DNA of 64,000 nucleotides, taken from positions 1-64,000 of the forward strand of contig NZ_JBIPKH010000012.1 in the NCBI RefSeq assembly GCF_044068625.1, in the 5' to 3' direction. A program made the position numbers and the translations under genes. This DNA is from Desulfurivibrio sp044068625 (GTDB lineage: Bacteria > Desulfobacterota > Desulfobulbia > Desulfobulbales > Desulfurivibrionaceae). Of the stretch, positions 52,049 to 60,718 are shown in pieces (position 1 is the stretch's first letter; each line of letters starts with the position of its first letter). The notes under the pieces are model-generated. The model was not told the origin of the DNA and did not search any database. It worked only from the letters and a program-made list of their open reading frames with translations.

Positions 52049-52750
52049 TCACTCTTCGAAACGGTAACCTCGGCCCGGGACCGTGATGATATGACGGGGC
52101 TTGCTGGGGGTCTGCTCCAGCTTCTGGCGCAGGTGCTGGATATGGACGTCGATCACCCGGCTCCAGGAGTAGATTTTGGAATCGCTCCACAGCCGTTTGC
52201 GGATCTCATCCCGGGTCACCAGGTTGTTGCGGTTTTCCACCAGGCAGGAGAGCAGTTGGAACTCCTTGGCGGTGAGATAAACCTCTGCCCCGGCCACGGT
52301 TACCGTCTGATTGCGCTGGTCGATCTCCAGAGCGCCGGCCTTCAGGAGTTGTTTGCGCTCGGCGGGAACCACTGCCGAGCGCAGCCGGGCCTTGATCCGG
52401 GCCAGCAGTTCGCTGGTTTCAAAGGGTTTGACCATATAGTCGTCGGCCCCCAACTCCAAGCCCACCACTTTATCGGAGATCTTGTCCCGGGCGGTGAGCA
52501 TGATCACCGGCAGTTGGGGGTGGAGCGATTTCAGGGAGCAGCAGAACTCCAGGCCATCGCCATCGGGCAGCATCAGATCCAGGATCACCAGGTCGGGGCG
52601 TCCCGCCTCCAGCAACTTGCGGGCTTCGGCCAGGGAGGCGGCGGTTTGCAGCTTGAAGCCGTGCAGCTCCAGGTTTGCTTTAAGCACTTTGAGAATGTCC
52701 GGGTCGTCGTCAATGGCCAGTAGCGTGGCCGGTAAGCTCCGTTCTTCCAT
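52049..52750 (-). CDS. OmpR/PhoB family response regulator
   Basis: The 233-residue product has a receiver (about 8-125) with LLAIDDDPDI, phosphoacceptor in LVILDLMLPDGDG, MLTARD and DDYMVKPF. The winged-helix DNA-binding domain (about 138-233) has LTAKEFQLLSCLVENRNNLVTRDE, VIDVHIQHLRQKLE and TVPGRGYRFE. It lies 41 bases after the heme-motif sensor kinase and is its likely partner. Confidence 0.95.
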   Translation of the reverse strand: MEERSLPATLLAIDDDPDILKVLKANLELHGFKLQTAASLAEARKLLEAGRPDLVILDLMLPDGDGLEFCCSLKSLHPQLPVIMLTARDKISDKVVGLELGADDYMVKPFETSELLARIKARLRSAVVPAERKQLLKAGALEIDQRNQTVTVAGAEVYLTAKEFQLLSCLVENRNNLVTRDEIRKRLWSDSKIYSWSRVIDVHIQHLRQKLEQTPSKPRHIITVPGRGYRFEE

Positions 52751-52766
52751 GGGTTTGTCTCCCCTC

Positions 52767-52796
52767 TTATTCCCTTTTAGTTTATTCCCTTTTAGT
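52767..52796. repeat. Tandem 15-base duplication between kinase and regulator genes
   Basis: TTATTCCCTTTTAGT occurs twice in direct tandem (52767-52781, 52782-52796). On the minus strand each copy reads ACTAAAAGGGAATAA. The first copy met by the ribosome contains the kinase stop codon; the second lies 15-30 bases before the regulator start and contains AAAAGGGA, a possible weak ribosome binding site. Confidence 0.8.
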
Positions 52797-54432
52797 TTCG
52801 TGGCAGTTTGAAGTAGAAGCAGGCGCCATGGCCGATGGGGTTTGTGCGCAACCCGATCTCTCCGCCGTGGGCTTCAATGATACTGCGGCAGATCGCCAGT
52901 CCCAGGCCGCTACCCTCCTTGTCTCCCAGTTTATAGAATTTTTCAAAGATCTTCTCCTCTTCGCCGGGGCGCACCCCCGGACCCTGGTCGCAGATCTCCA
53001 CGGTCAGCCGGTTGGGCTCTTGCTCCAGGTTGATGGTGATTTCCGAATTTTCCGGGGCGAATTTGACCGCATTTGCCAGCAGGTTGGTCAACACCTGGCG
53101 CAGCCGGTCTTCGTCGGCCGTCACCGGCAGATTGGCCGGGGCGGTCTCCCCGATCACGATCCCGCAGGCGGCGGTGGTGGGGGCAAACTCCGCGATGCTC
53201 TCCCGGATCACCTGGGCCAGATCGCATTCGGTCCAGTTCAGCGAGGAGACGGTGCCCATTTCGATCCGCTCGATATCCAGCATGGTGTTGACCATGCGGA
53301 TCAGCCGGTCGGTATTCTTACGGATTAGGTTAATAAAATCCAGCACCTCTTCGCAAAGCTCTTCCCCCTTGGGCTGCGACGGCATGGCGGTCAGCCGGGC
53401 GGTGACATACTCCATCCCCCCCTTGATCGAGGTCAGAGGGGTCCGCAGTTCGTGGGAGGCCCGGGCGATGAAGTCGGATTTGCGTTCACCGGCGGCCACC
53501 AGCAGGCGATTGGTTTCCGCCAGTTGCCGGTTGCTCAGGGCCAGGTCCCGGGTGGCGGCCTGGATCTTCTCCTCCAGTTCGTAATGATATTGGCTTAGTT
53601 TGGTCGCCATCTGGGCAAAGGAGCGGGAAAGGTCCTCGAATTCGTCGCCGGTGGCCAGCACCGTGGCGTCTTCCCGGTGGCCGCTGCTGGAAAAACGTTG
53701 CATGGAGTCCGCCAGGGTCCGCATGGGGGTCAGGACCAGAAAACGGATCATCAGCAACAGGGTCGCCCCCAGAATCAGCACCACCAGCGACATGGAGACA
53801 AAGAGGATCTGCCGGTTCTGGGCCGCCTCGGCGAAGGTTTTGCTCAAGGGCAGGGAGACACTGATCGCCCCCCGCAGATCGTCGACCTGGTAGTCCTGGT
53901 GGCAGCTGATACAGACGGTTTCGGTGTAGAGAGGCGATATATAGCGCAGATAGACATCGCGGCCAATGGTTTCCATGGCGATGAACTCGGTCAGACTCTC
54001 CTGCTCGAAGGCGGCCAGGGCTCTGATCTCCAGCTCATCGGGCCGGTTGGCCGGGTTGAGGGGGTTGAGGCTGGTGATATGAAACCAGTAGGCCTCCTCC
54101 TCCTTGGCGTAATCGGCCAAGGCCTTGGTGACCATGGCCGGAGTTTCACGGGTGAAAAGGCGGCCGTGCTGATCGATGATCTCGGCATCGCTGATAAAAG
54201 GAGTTGGTTGGGCGCCGGGTTGGGAGCGTCTCTCCACCAGAACTCCACCATGGTCGGCCACCCACTTGCGGGTGATGACGATCTGGCGAAAGATGGTGCG
54301 GGCCTCGTTTTCCGCCTGGCGGATGATCAACTGCTCCTGCCGGAGATTGATAAGGTGGAAGGCGGCCCCCATGGTGACCAGCAAAGTCAGGCTGCAGCCG
54401 ATGACCAGTTTCCAGGTTAGACTTATTTTCAC
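52792..54432 (-). CDS. Sensor histidine kinase with c-type heme motif (DUF3365/Tll0287-like sensor)
   Basis: The 546-residue product has two membrane helices (about 7-27 and 205-228) flanking a periplasmic sensor. The sensor carries CISCH near residues 174-178, followed by DLRGAISVSLPLSK, the pattern of Tll0287/DUF3365 heme-binding domains. Then come a HAMP domain (about 230-285), a coil, HisKA (ASHELRTPLTSIKGG, about 340) and HATPase (NLLANAVKF, GSGLGLAICRSI). Covalent heme suggests redox, oxygen or NO sensing. It is 15 bases downstream of the SNF2 ATPase gene and precedes the OmpR-type regulator. Confidence 0.9.
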   Translation of the reverse strand: MKISLTWKLVIGCSLTLLVTMGAAFHLINLRQEQLIIRQAENEARTIFRQIVITRKWVADHGGVLVERRSQPGAQPTPFISDAEIIDQHGRLFTRETPAMVTKALADYAKEEEAYWFHITSLNPLNPANRPDELEIRALAAFEQESLTEFIAMETIGRDVYLRYISPLYTETVCISCHQDYQVDDLRGAISVSLPLSKTFAEAAQNRQILFVSMSLVVLILGATLLLMIRFLVLTPMRTLADSMQRFSSSGHREDATVLATGDEFEDLSRSFAQMATKLSQYHYELEEKIQAATRDLALSNRQLAETNRLLVAAGERKSDFIARASHELRTPLTSIKGGMEYVTARLTAMPSQPKGEELCEEVLDFINLIRKNTDRLIRMVNTMLDIERIEMGTVSSLNWTECDLAQVIRESIAEFAPTTAACGIVIGETAPANLPVTADEDRLRQVLTNLLANAVKFAPENSEITINLEQEPNRLTVEICDQGPGVRPGEEEKIFEKFYKLGDKEGSGLGLAICRSIIEAHGGEIGLRTNPIGHGACFYFKLPRN

Positions 54433-54447
54433 ATTGCTCCTCCCGCG

Positions 54448-57400
54448 TCAGCGGTCTTGCAGCAGGGCCAGCAGTTCGGCGCTGCTTTGGGGTGGTCCCG
54501 GCCGGTTGCCGTCCAGCAGCTCGGTGGAGAGTCGTCGTTTCTGCCGGTGCAGGGCCAGGATTTTCTCCTCGATGGTGCCGGCCGTAATCAGCCGGTAGAC
54601 GGTTACCGGTTTTTTTTGGCCGATGCGATGGGCCCGATCCGAAGCCTGCTCCTCCACCGCCGGGTTCCACCAGGGGTCCAGGTGGATCACATAATCGGCG
54701 GCGGTGAGATTGAGGCCCAGGCCGCCGGCCCGCAGGCTGATCAGAAACAGGTCGCCCTGGCCCTGCTGAAAGGCCCGCACTCGCCGTTGTCTGGTGGCCG
54801 GCGGGGTGGCCCCGTCCAGGTACTGGTAGGAGATCTCCCGGCTATCCAGCAGTTCGCGGACGATGGCCAGATGGTCGACAAACTGACTGAATACCAAAAT
54901 TTTATGCCGGTTTTCCAGCAATTCCGTCACCACCTTGGCAAAAAGATCCAGCTTGGCGCAGGGCAACCGGCTCTCCGGCAGTACCAGCCGGGGATGGCAG
55001 CAGGCCCGGCGCAGTTTCATGATCTCGGCCAGAATCCGCAGGGGGGAGTCGCGGCGCTCATGGCCGGCTTCCAGGTTGACCAGGGCCCGCCGGCGCAGGG
55101 CCTCGTACAGGGCGCGCTCCTCCCGGTGCATCTCCACCCGCAGGGTAACGTCGGTACGGGGCGGCAGTTCCTTTAAAACCTCACCCTTGAGCCGGCGCAG
55201 GACAAAGGGGATCAGCAGCTTTTTCAGCCGTTTGCGGACGACGGCATCGTTGTGCTGTTCGATGGGGACGATGAAGCGCCGGTTGAAGTGGTCCAGGGAA
55301 CCCAGCAGGCCGGGGTTGATAAAACGGAAGAGGGTCCACAGTTCGGCCAGATGATTTTCCAGGGGGGTGCCGGTGGTGATCAGCTTGAAATCGCCATTTA
55401 GCTTCATGGCCGCCCGTGAGCGTTTGGCCAGAAAATTCTTAATCGCCTGGGCTTCGTCCAGGACAATGGTGCCCCAGTGGGGGCCGGTGATCACTTCGGC
55501 GTCCCGCTGCAACAGGCCGTAGCTGCAGATCACCAGATCAAAGGGTTGGAAGTCGCGGGGCAGCCGATGGCGGTCCGGGCCATCGTAGCTGATGACCCTG
55601 AGGGTGGGGGCGAAGCGGGCCGCCTCCTCCTGCCAGTTGCGGCAGACCGAGGTGGGGGCGATCACCAGGCTTGGGCCCTGGGGAGCCCGGTGCAGCAGCA
55701 GGGCCAGGGCCTGAATGGTTTTGCCCAGGCCCATGTCGTCGGCCAGACAGGCCCCGAAACCCAGTTCGGCCAGGCGCAACAGCCAATGATAACCCTCAAG
55801 CTGGTAGGGGCGCAATTCGGTGTTGAGGGTGCCGGGAGGGGGCGGGGGCTGGAGATCGGTTCGGTTCAGTTCGGCCAGAAAATCCCGCCAGGAGTGATCG
55901 GTTTCCAGTTGCGGGGCCGGGCCGTTGCCGGGGGGGTTGTCGGCGCCCAGCAGCAGCCGCGCCGCCAGGGGGTGGAGCCGCACCTCGCCTCGACGAATCT
56001 CGGCGTAGGCTTCGATCTCATCCAGCTTGCGCCGGAGTTCGGCGCTTAAGCTAAGAAAACGGCCGTTTCCCAAAGGGATAAAGCGACCGGGGCTGGCGCT
56101 GGCGGCCCGCAGCAAGCGGCCCAGCTCCAGGATCAACCCATTGTCCAGGCGCAGGCTGCCTTCCAGCTCGAACCAGTTGTTTTTTTTGCCGATTCGAAGA
56201 TGAAGTCGGTTAATCCCGGCGGTTGGGCTGAGGGAAAAACCTTCGCCCTCCGGCCACTCCAGGGGGGTGGCCGGGGAGCGTTCCCGAATCCGGGCCAGGA
56301 AATCCAGGCAGTGCCGGGGGGCGGTCAACAGCCAACTGGCGGGCTCTTCCCTGCTTTGGCCGGACTCTTGATTTTGCGGGGAGAGCCCCCCCAAGGCAGC
56401 CAGTTGGTCGGCGGCGGCTTTTTCCGCCGCCAGATCGCGGGTTACCCGGCGGCGCACCCCGTTGCTGGTGGCCCAGATCGCCGCGGGGCCATGGCCGGGC
56501 GGCAGGCAGGGCCCGTCGGGACCCAGGGGGCGCACCCGCAAGCGGAGCCGTAAGCCACTCCCGGTGGGCATCAGTTGGGCCACCACCTGCTCATCGGGAG
56601 AGGCTGGAGCCGCGGCCAGGGGGAGCTGGTCCAGCTGGGAAAAAACAGTCAACTCTTGAGGCAACTCCCCCAACTGATTGAACAGGTCCTTGACGCCGGC
56701 TTCGGCCGGCAGGTGCAGCCCGTTTGGCCCCAGCCGGGCGGCCAGGGCTTGTAGCCCCCGGTTGCAGGCAATGACCTGGAAGTCGGCCGGACCCTGGCGA
56801 ACCAGGAGCTGGCGCTGGGGGTCGGGAAAGGGGAAGAGCCTGGCCCGCAGGGTATGGTGTTCGCCCTTTTCGATCAACAAAACCGGCTGGCTCGCCTCCA
56901 GTTTAACCCTGGTTTCAGGCTGGCCGGCCAGGAAAAGGTGGGGGTGGCCGACCAGCAGGATCAGGTCCGGGCTCAGCTGAAAGCTCTCCCCGCCCGGGCC
57001 GGCTTCCCGGGTGATGGCGGCCCGCAGCCCCCGATCGCGGCGGTCAACCAGGACCGAGCGGCGACCATCCTTGAGCTCGCCGCCGGCCAGCAGCCGTTTT
57101 AGCGCCAAAGGGCGCCCTCTGCTCCATTGGCCTCCCGGTCGACGGTGCTGAATCACCGGCTTCAAGCGGCAGGTCAGTTCCACCTCCCGGTAGTCCAGGT
57201 GCCAGGCCAGCCGCCGCTCCGGTTGGTCGGCAGAGGGCTCGGGGGGAGGGAACTCCTGGTCCATGGCCAGCAGGGCGTGTTGCCAGGGCTCCCGGCTTTG
57301 AATTGCGGTGGCCAGTGAGTTTCGAGTCTCACCGCTTTTGGGCCCGGCCGCCAAGGGATCGGGCTGCAGATCTTCGATGGTGGTTGCCAGCCAGTGGTGG

Positions 57401-58278
57401 GAGTGCTGACGGGCCTGTTTACCCAGGTCGCGCAGGGGTTCGGCCAGGCGGAGGGGGATGCCGCCGCTCAGCCAATGATGGGCCAGACCGTGCCAGACCA
57501 GGGCCACGGCATGATCCGACGGTGGAGGCAGGGAGAGGACGCGGCGGGCGGCCTCGGGACGGTTTTCCAGCATGGCGATAACCCCGTCCAGGACGTGGTA
57601 GGCTGGGAGCAAAGGGTTTTGGGGCTGATGTCGGTCCAGGGCGGCCAGGATCTCTTTGAGCAGCGGCAGATGGCGGTGGGTATGGTCGGCCAGCAGGACG
57701 ATGGGGAACAGTAGGCCTTCGAAGCCGGTGAAATAGGCGGCGGGGGTGGCTTCCCGGCGGCGCAGGGTTTTGAGGTCGTTTTTGAAGGCCCGAATGGCCC
57801 CGGTCCCATCCCCGGCCAGAAACAGCAGCCAGCCCCGGAGGCCGTAGCCGGCCAGCTTGCGCTGCTGGTGCCGGTAGATCGCTTCCGCCGTTTGGGTCCG
57901 CCCCTGGAGCAGCAGCCCCACCACTCGCAGGTAGATGAAGGGAGGGTGGTGTTGGGGGGGGACATTGGCCAGGGCGGCGGGCTGGTCCAGAAACTCAAGC
58001 TGGGGGGTCAGGTCGGCAAGCCGGATGATCCCGTGGCGAAAGATGGCGTTCAAGGCGTAGAGCTTGATTGGGGGCGGCAGGGCGGCGAAAGCGGCCGGGA
58101 CAAAGGGTTGGGCGCAGACCTCCAGGATGGGGTCTGCGAGTGGATCCGGTGAGGGGATCAGCTCCTTGAGATTGAACCAGGAGAGCAGAACGCTCTGAAA
58201 GCGGTCCAGATCCCCGGCCTGGACGGCTGCTCGCATCTCCTGGATAATTGTTTGGTATTCACTGAGGCTCTCTGCCAA
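54448..58278 (-). CDS. SNF2 family DNA-dependent ATPase/helicase with long N-terminal region
   Basis: The product has 1276 residues. The C-terminal ~460 residues form the Swi2/Snf2 engine: RPYQLEGYHWLLRLAELGFG, Walker A DDMGLGKT (near 848), VIAPTSVCRNWQEE, DEAQ box in IVLDEAQAIKN, TGTPLENHLAELW, FSQFVDHL, LISLRAGGLGLNLTAADYV, and DRAHRIGQKKPV. The N-terminal ~800 residues include a helical repeat-like part (1-320) and a region I do not recognise. Such enzymes move along duplex DNA and remodel protein-DNA complexes, including stalled polymerase. It is first in an operon with a heme-motif kinase and a response regulator. Confidence 0.9.
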   Translation of the reverse strand: MAESLSEYQTIIQEMRAAVQAGDLDRFQSVLLSWFNLKELIPSPDPLADPILEVCAQPFVPAAFAALPPPIKLYALNAIFRHGIIRLADLTPQLEFLDQPAALANVPPQHHPPFIYLRVVGLLLQGRTQTAEAIYRHQQRKLAGYGLRGWLLFLAGDGTGAIRAFKNDLKTLRRREATPAAYFTGFEGLLFPIVLLADHTHRHLPLLKEILAALDRHQPQNPLLPAYHVLDGVIAMLENRPEAARRVLSLPPPSDHAVALVWHGLAHHWLSGGIPLRLAEPLRDLGKQARQHSHHWLATTIEDLQPDPLAAGPKSGETRNSLATAIQSREPWQHALLAMDQEFPPPEPSADQPERRLAWHLDYREVELTCRLKPVIQHRRPGGQWSRGRPLALKRLLAGGELKDGRRSVLVDRRDRGLRAAITREAGPGGESFQLSPDLILLVGHPHLFLAGQPETRVKLEASQPVLLIEKGEHHTLRARLFPFPDPQRQLLVRQGPADFQVIACNRGLQALAARLGPNGLHLPAEAGVKDLFNQLGELPQELTVFSQLDQLPLAAAPASPDEQVVAQLMPTGSGLRLRLRVRPLGPDGPCLPPGHGPAAIWATSNGVRRRVTRDLAAEKAAADQLAALGGLSPQNQESGQSREEPASWLLTAPRHCLDFLARIRERSPATPLEWPEGEGFSLSPTAGINRLHLRIGKKNNWFELEGSLRLDNGLILELGRLLRAASASPGRFIPLGNGRFLSLSAELRRKLDEIEAYAEIRRGEVRLHPLAARLLLGADNPPGNGPAPQLETDHSWRDFLAELNRTDLQPPPPPGTLNTELRPYQLEGYHWLLRLAELGFGACLADDMGLGKTIQALALLLHRAPQGPSLVIAPTSVCRNWQEEAARFAPTLRVISYDGPDRHRLPRDFQPFDLVICSYGLLQRDAEVITGPHWGTIVLDEAQAIKNFLAKRSRAAMKLNGDFKLITTGTPLENHLAELWTLFRFINPGLLGSLDHFNRRFIVPIEQHNDAVVRKRLKKLLIPFVLRRLKGEVLKELPPRTDVTLRVEMHREERALYEALRRRALVNLEAGHERRDSPLRILAEIMKLRRACCHPRLVLPESRLPCAKLDLFAKVVTELLENRHKILVFSQFVDHLAIVRELLDSREISYQYLDGATPPATRQRRVRAFQQGQGDLFLISLRAGGLGLNLTAADYVIHLDPWWNPAVEEQASDRAHRIGQKKPVTVYRLITAGTIEEKILALHRQKRRLSTELLDGNRPGPPQSSAELLALLQDR

Positions 58279-58342
58279 TGTCGCCTCCCTGGGGCCACGA
58301 TTCCGCCCTGTTGCCTGGTAGCGGCTGGCGGGAAAACAACAT

Positions 58343-58348
58343 ATTATA
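58343..58348 (-). promoter_or_regulatory. Putative -10 element for the SNF2 operon
   Basis: A perfect TATAAT on the minus strand lies 65 bases upstream of the SNF2 start. No clear -35 is present at the right spacing. Confidence 0.35.
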
Positions 58349-58561
58349 GTATAGTTATCAGCGACAGGCGACGATAAATTGATTTTTTTGTTCTCGGCTC
58401 GCTGGAGTACAGGTATTTATCCTGTTTTCAGGAATGATTCTTCTTGCATGAGGGGAGTAGCTGACATAATATGGGTCACCACGGCCGGGGCGCAGGAGCA
58501 GCGATCGGCAGGGTGGATAAGTTCAGGGTAAACTCTCAATATTCCTAGAGGAGGTATCAGG

Positions 58562-58969
58562 ATGGCACTTTTCAGCTGGAAGGAGGAGTACAGCGTCAAC
58601 ATCAAGGAGATTGACGATCAGCACAAGGAGCTGGTGGCCATGATCAATGAGCTGCATGAGGCGATGATGCAGCAGCGGGCCAAGGATGTTCTGGGTAAAA
58701 TCCTCAACAAGCTGGTTGCATATTGTGCCGGTCATTTTGCCACCGAGGAACGGCTGATGCAGGCCAATGGCTACCCCGATTATGCCGCCCACAAGGTCAA
58801 GCACGACAAGATGACCGCCAAGGTGCTGGCCCTGCAAAGTGATCTGAAGGCCAACAAACTCAATCTCACCGTCGAGGTTTCCCAGTTTCTTCGGGATTGG
58901 CTGGATAAGCATATCCTGGGGACCGATAAAAAATACTCGGCCCATCTTAACGCCAAAGGGGTCAAGTAA
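58562..58969 (+). CDS. Bacteriohemerythrin
   Basis: The 135-residue product has the iron ligands of hemerythrins in order: IDDQHKELV, then HFATEERLM (H and E), YAAHKVKH (two H) and the final LDKHILGTD (H and D). It binds oxygen at a di-iron centre and serves as oxygen carrier, store or sensor. A strong SD, AGGAGGT at 58549-58555, precedes the ATG. The gene is divergent from the SNF2-kinase operon; oxygen-related control of both is an attractive inference. Confidence 0.95.
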   Translation: MALFSWKEEYSVNIKEIDDQHKELVAMINELHEAMMQQRAKDVLGKILNKLVAYCAGHFATEERLMQANGYPDYAAHKVKHDKMTAKVLALQSDLKANKLNLTVEVSQFLRDWLDKHILGTDKKYSAHLNAKGVK

Positions 58970-58982
58970 CCGTTTTATCCCG

Positions 58983-59008
58983 CCGCCGGAGCTGAAAGGG
59001 TCCGGCGG
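58983..59008. terminator. Hairpin between convergent genes
   Basis: CCGCCGGA (58983-58990) and TCCGGCGG (59001-59008) form a perfect 8-bp stem with a 10-base loop between the hemerythrin gene and the convergent gene at 59026. Neither side has a proper T-tract, so termination strength is uncertain. Confidence 0.45.
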
Positions 59009-59025
59009 AGCCTGGCCTTTGCCGG

Positions 59026-59949
59026 TCAATGTCCGTATTGTCGTTGGTACTTGTCCTGGAGCTCGTTGAGGGTGGCAAGATATTCATCACGCATCCGCAG
59101 GGCCTGCTGGGGCAGCATCTCCGCCAGCAGGCCGTTGATGGTGGGCCGGATATCCAGGCCGTGGCGGTTCAGGCCGGCGTCGTTGGCCCGGTCCAGGGTC
59201 AGGGCCGAATAGTATTTGACCAGCGACCGCACCCGTGATTCACGGCGGAACAGGTAGGAGCGTCCCCCCAGGGTGTTGAGGAAAAAACCGGCGTATTCGT
59301 AGGTGGCCGGCAGGGGCAGGTGGATGCCGAGGCCGGTGGGGGGGCAGTCGTGGGCGATCTGGGACCAGCGGTAGAAGAGGGCCATGATCTTTTCCAGTTC
59401 GGTCCCTTCGTGGTCCAGGATATCCTTGATCAGCAGCAGGTCTTTTCTTTGCAGCACCCGGTAGAAATGGGCGGTGTTGTTGAGGATGGCGAAGAGACTG
59501 TCGGTTTCGCCGCTGACCACCGGGGGATTGGCCAGCAAACGGTCGATCAGGCGGCCCAGGATAACCTGGGTGCCGTCGGCCTCCTGGCGGGCCTGGATAT
59601 AATCGCGCTGGTCCAGCTCCTGGAAAAAATCGGTCAGCTGCTGGCTGACCAGGGCGCATTCATCCACCGGCGGGACGGGCTCCAGGGTAATCTGGTCCTG
59701 GGAGGGCGGGGCGGCCAGGTCGGGTCGGCCCTCCTCCGGGTGGAGGGTGGCGGTGGGCGGGGCGGTTGCGGGCGGGGTGGCGACGGGTGGCTGGAATGAT
59801 ACCGCCGGTTCCCGGGGAGCCAGGGCGAACTTCCACAGCAGCAGGCCCATGAGGGCGGCCAGAACCACCAGGACCAAAATGATCGGCAGGGATGATTTCT
59901 GCCGCGGTTTAATCGCACGCTTCTCCGGATCAGCCATGGCCGCCCCCAT
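59026..59949 (-). CDS. Single-pass membrane protein of unknown function
   Basis: The product has about 307 residues. A basic cytoplasmic head (KRAIKPRQKSS) precedes one membrane helix (about 21-42, IILVLVVLAALMGLLLW), a Pro/Ala-rich linker (about 50-95) and a ~200-residue helical periplasmic domain ending LQDKYQRQYGH. Two cysteines (DECAL, HDCPP) could form a disulfide. The ATG at 59949 has GGAA upstream; an ATG at 59937 and a TTG at 59958 are alternatives. It is convergent with the hemerythrin gene and stands alone. I do not recognise the family. Confidence 0.7.
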   Translation of the reverse strand: MGAAMADPEKRAIKPRQKSSLPIILVLVVLAALMGLLLWKFALAPREPAVSFQPPVATPPATAPPTATLHPEEGRPDLAAPPSQDQITLEPVPPVDECALVSQQLTDFFQELDQRDYIQARQEADGTQVILGRLIDRLLANPPVVSGETDSLFAILNNTAHFYRVLQRKDLLLIKDILDHEGTELEKIMALFYRWSQIAHDCPPTGLGIHLPLPATYEYAGFFLNTLGGRSYLFRRESRVRSLVKYYSALTLDRANDAGLNRHGLDIRPTINGLLAEMLPQQALRMRDEYLATLNELQDKYQRQYGH

Positions 59950-60123
59950 TTTTTCCAATTGAAACCCTCAAACCATATCTTGGCCAGAATAGCGCGACAT
60001 TTGGGGTCGGTCAATGGAAATCATTTTTTTACCCTGTGATTTCCGTATGTTGGATCTTTTCTGGCATAATTGGGGCAAGGATGGTAAAGAGTGGGTAACG
60101 GTTTGGTAAGGCAAGGAGGTTAG

Positions 60124-60711
60124 ATGATGCAACCGGCGGCAAAACGGGGATCGAGATGGCTGGAACGTTATATGCCCTTTGTGGCCCGCAGCCCGGAGAT
60201 GCAGGTGGAGTGGCTGCTGCAGGCCCTGCAGCGTCAGGTGTTGGCCTCCCACGAGATCACCCCCTATGTGCGGCTGCTGCTGGAAAACGAGGCGCCGGAG
60301 GTGGTCGCCCGGGTCCGGGCCGCCCTGGGAGAACTGCCCTCCTGGGCGGTAGAGCGGCTGGTGGAAGCGGCCGACATCTACGATACTCCCAAACTTTTTG
60401 CCCTGTTGCCCGAGTGCAGTGCCGAGCAGATGGTTTTGGCCCTGGGCAAGGAGGTCCCCCCCTATGAACAGAATCCCCGGCTGGTGAGGGATCGTCTCTT
60501 TTACGCGGTTTATTCCCGCGATCCGCAACTATTCGCGGTGGCGGTGGAGATGCTGGCCAGCCGCCAGGCTGCCCCCGCCGATTTTGCCGAAGCCCACGCC
60601 CGCTTCCAGGAGTTGCTGGAAGATGAAAAATTACTCAGCGCCCTTTATCCCAAGGCCCGGACCAAAGGTGATATCGACCTTAAGGATCTGGAGGCGCTCT
60701 CTATCCTGTGA
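60124..60711 (+). CDS. Helical cytoplasmic protein of unknown function
   Basis: The 195-residue product has an excellent SD (AAGGAGGT directly upstream of tandem ATG codons at 60124 and 60127). It is predicted almost all alpha-helical, with no signal or membrane helix, and acidic helices such as LLLENEAPEVVARVRAALGEL. No motif is recognised. The stop lies seven bases before folE2, so it is probably the first gene of a folE2-cca operon. Confidence 0.72.
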   Translation: MMQPAAKRGSRWLERYMPFVARSPEMQVEWLLQALQRQVLASHEITPYVRLLLENEAPEVVARVRAALGELPSWAVERLVEAADIYDTPKLFALLPECSAEQMVLALGKEVPPYEQNPRLVRDRLFYAVYSRDPQLFAVAVEMLASRQAAPADFAEAHARFQELLEDEKLLSALYPKARTKGDIDLKDLEALSIL

Positions 60712-60718
60712 GATCATA

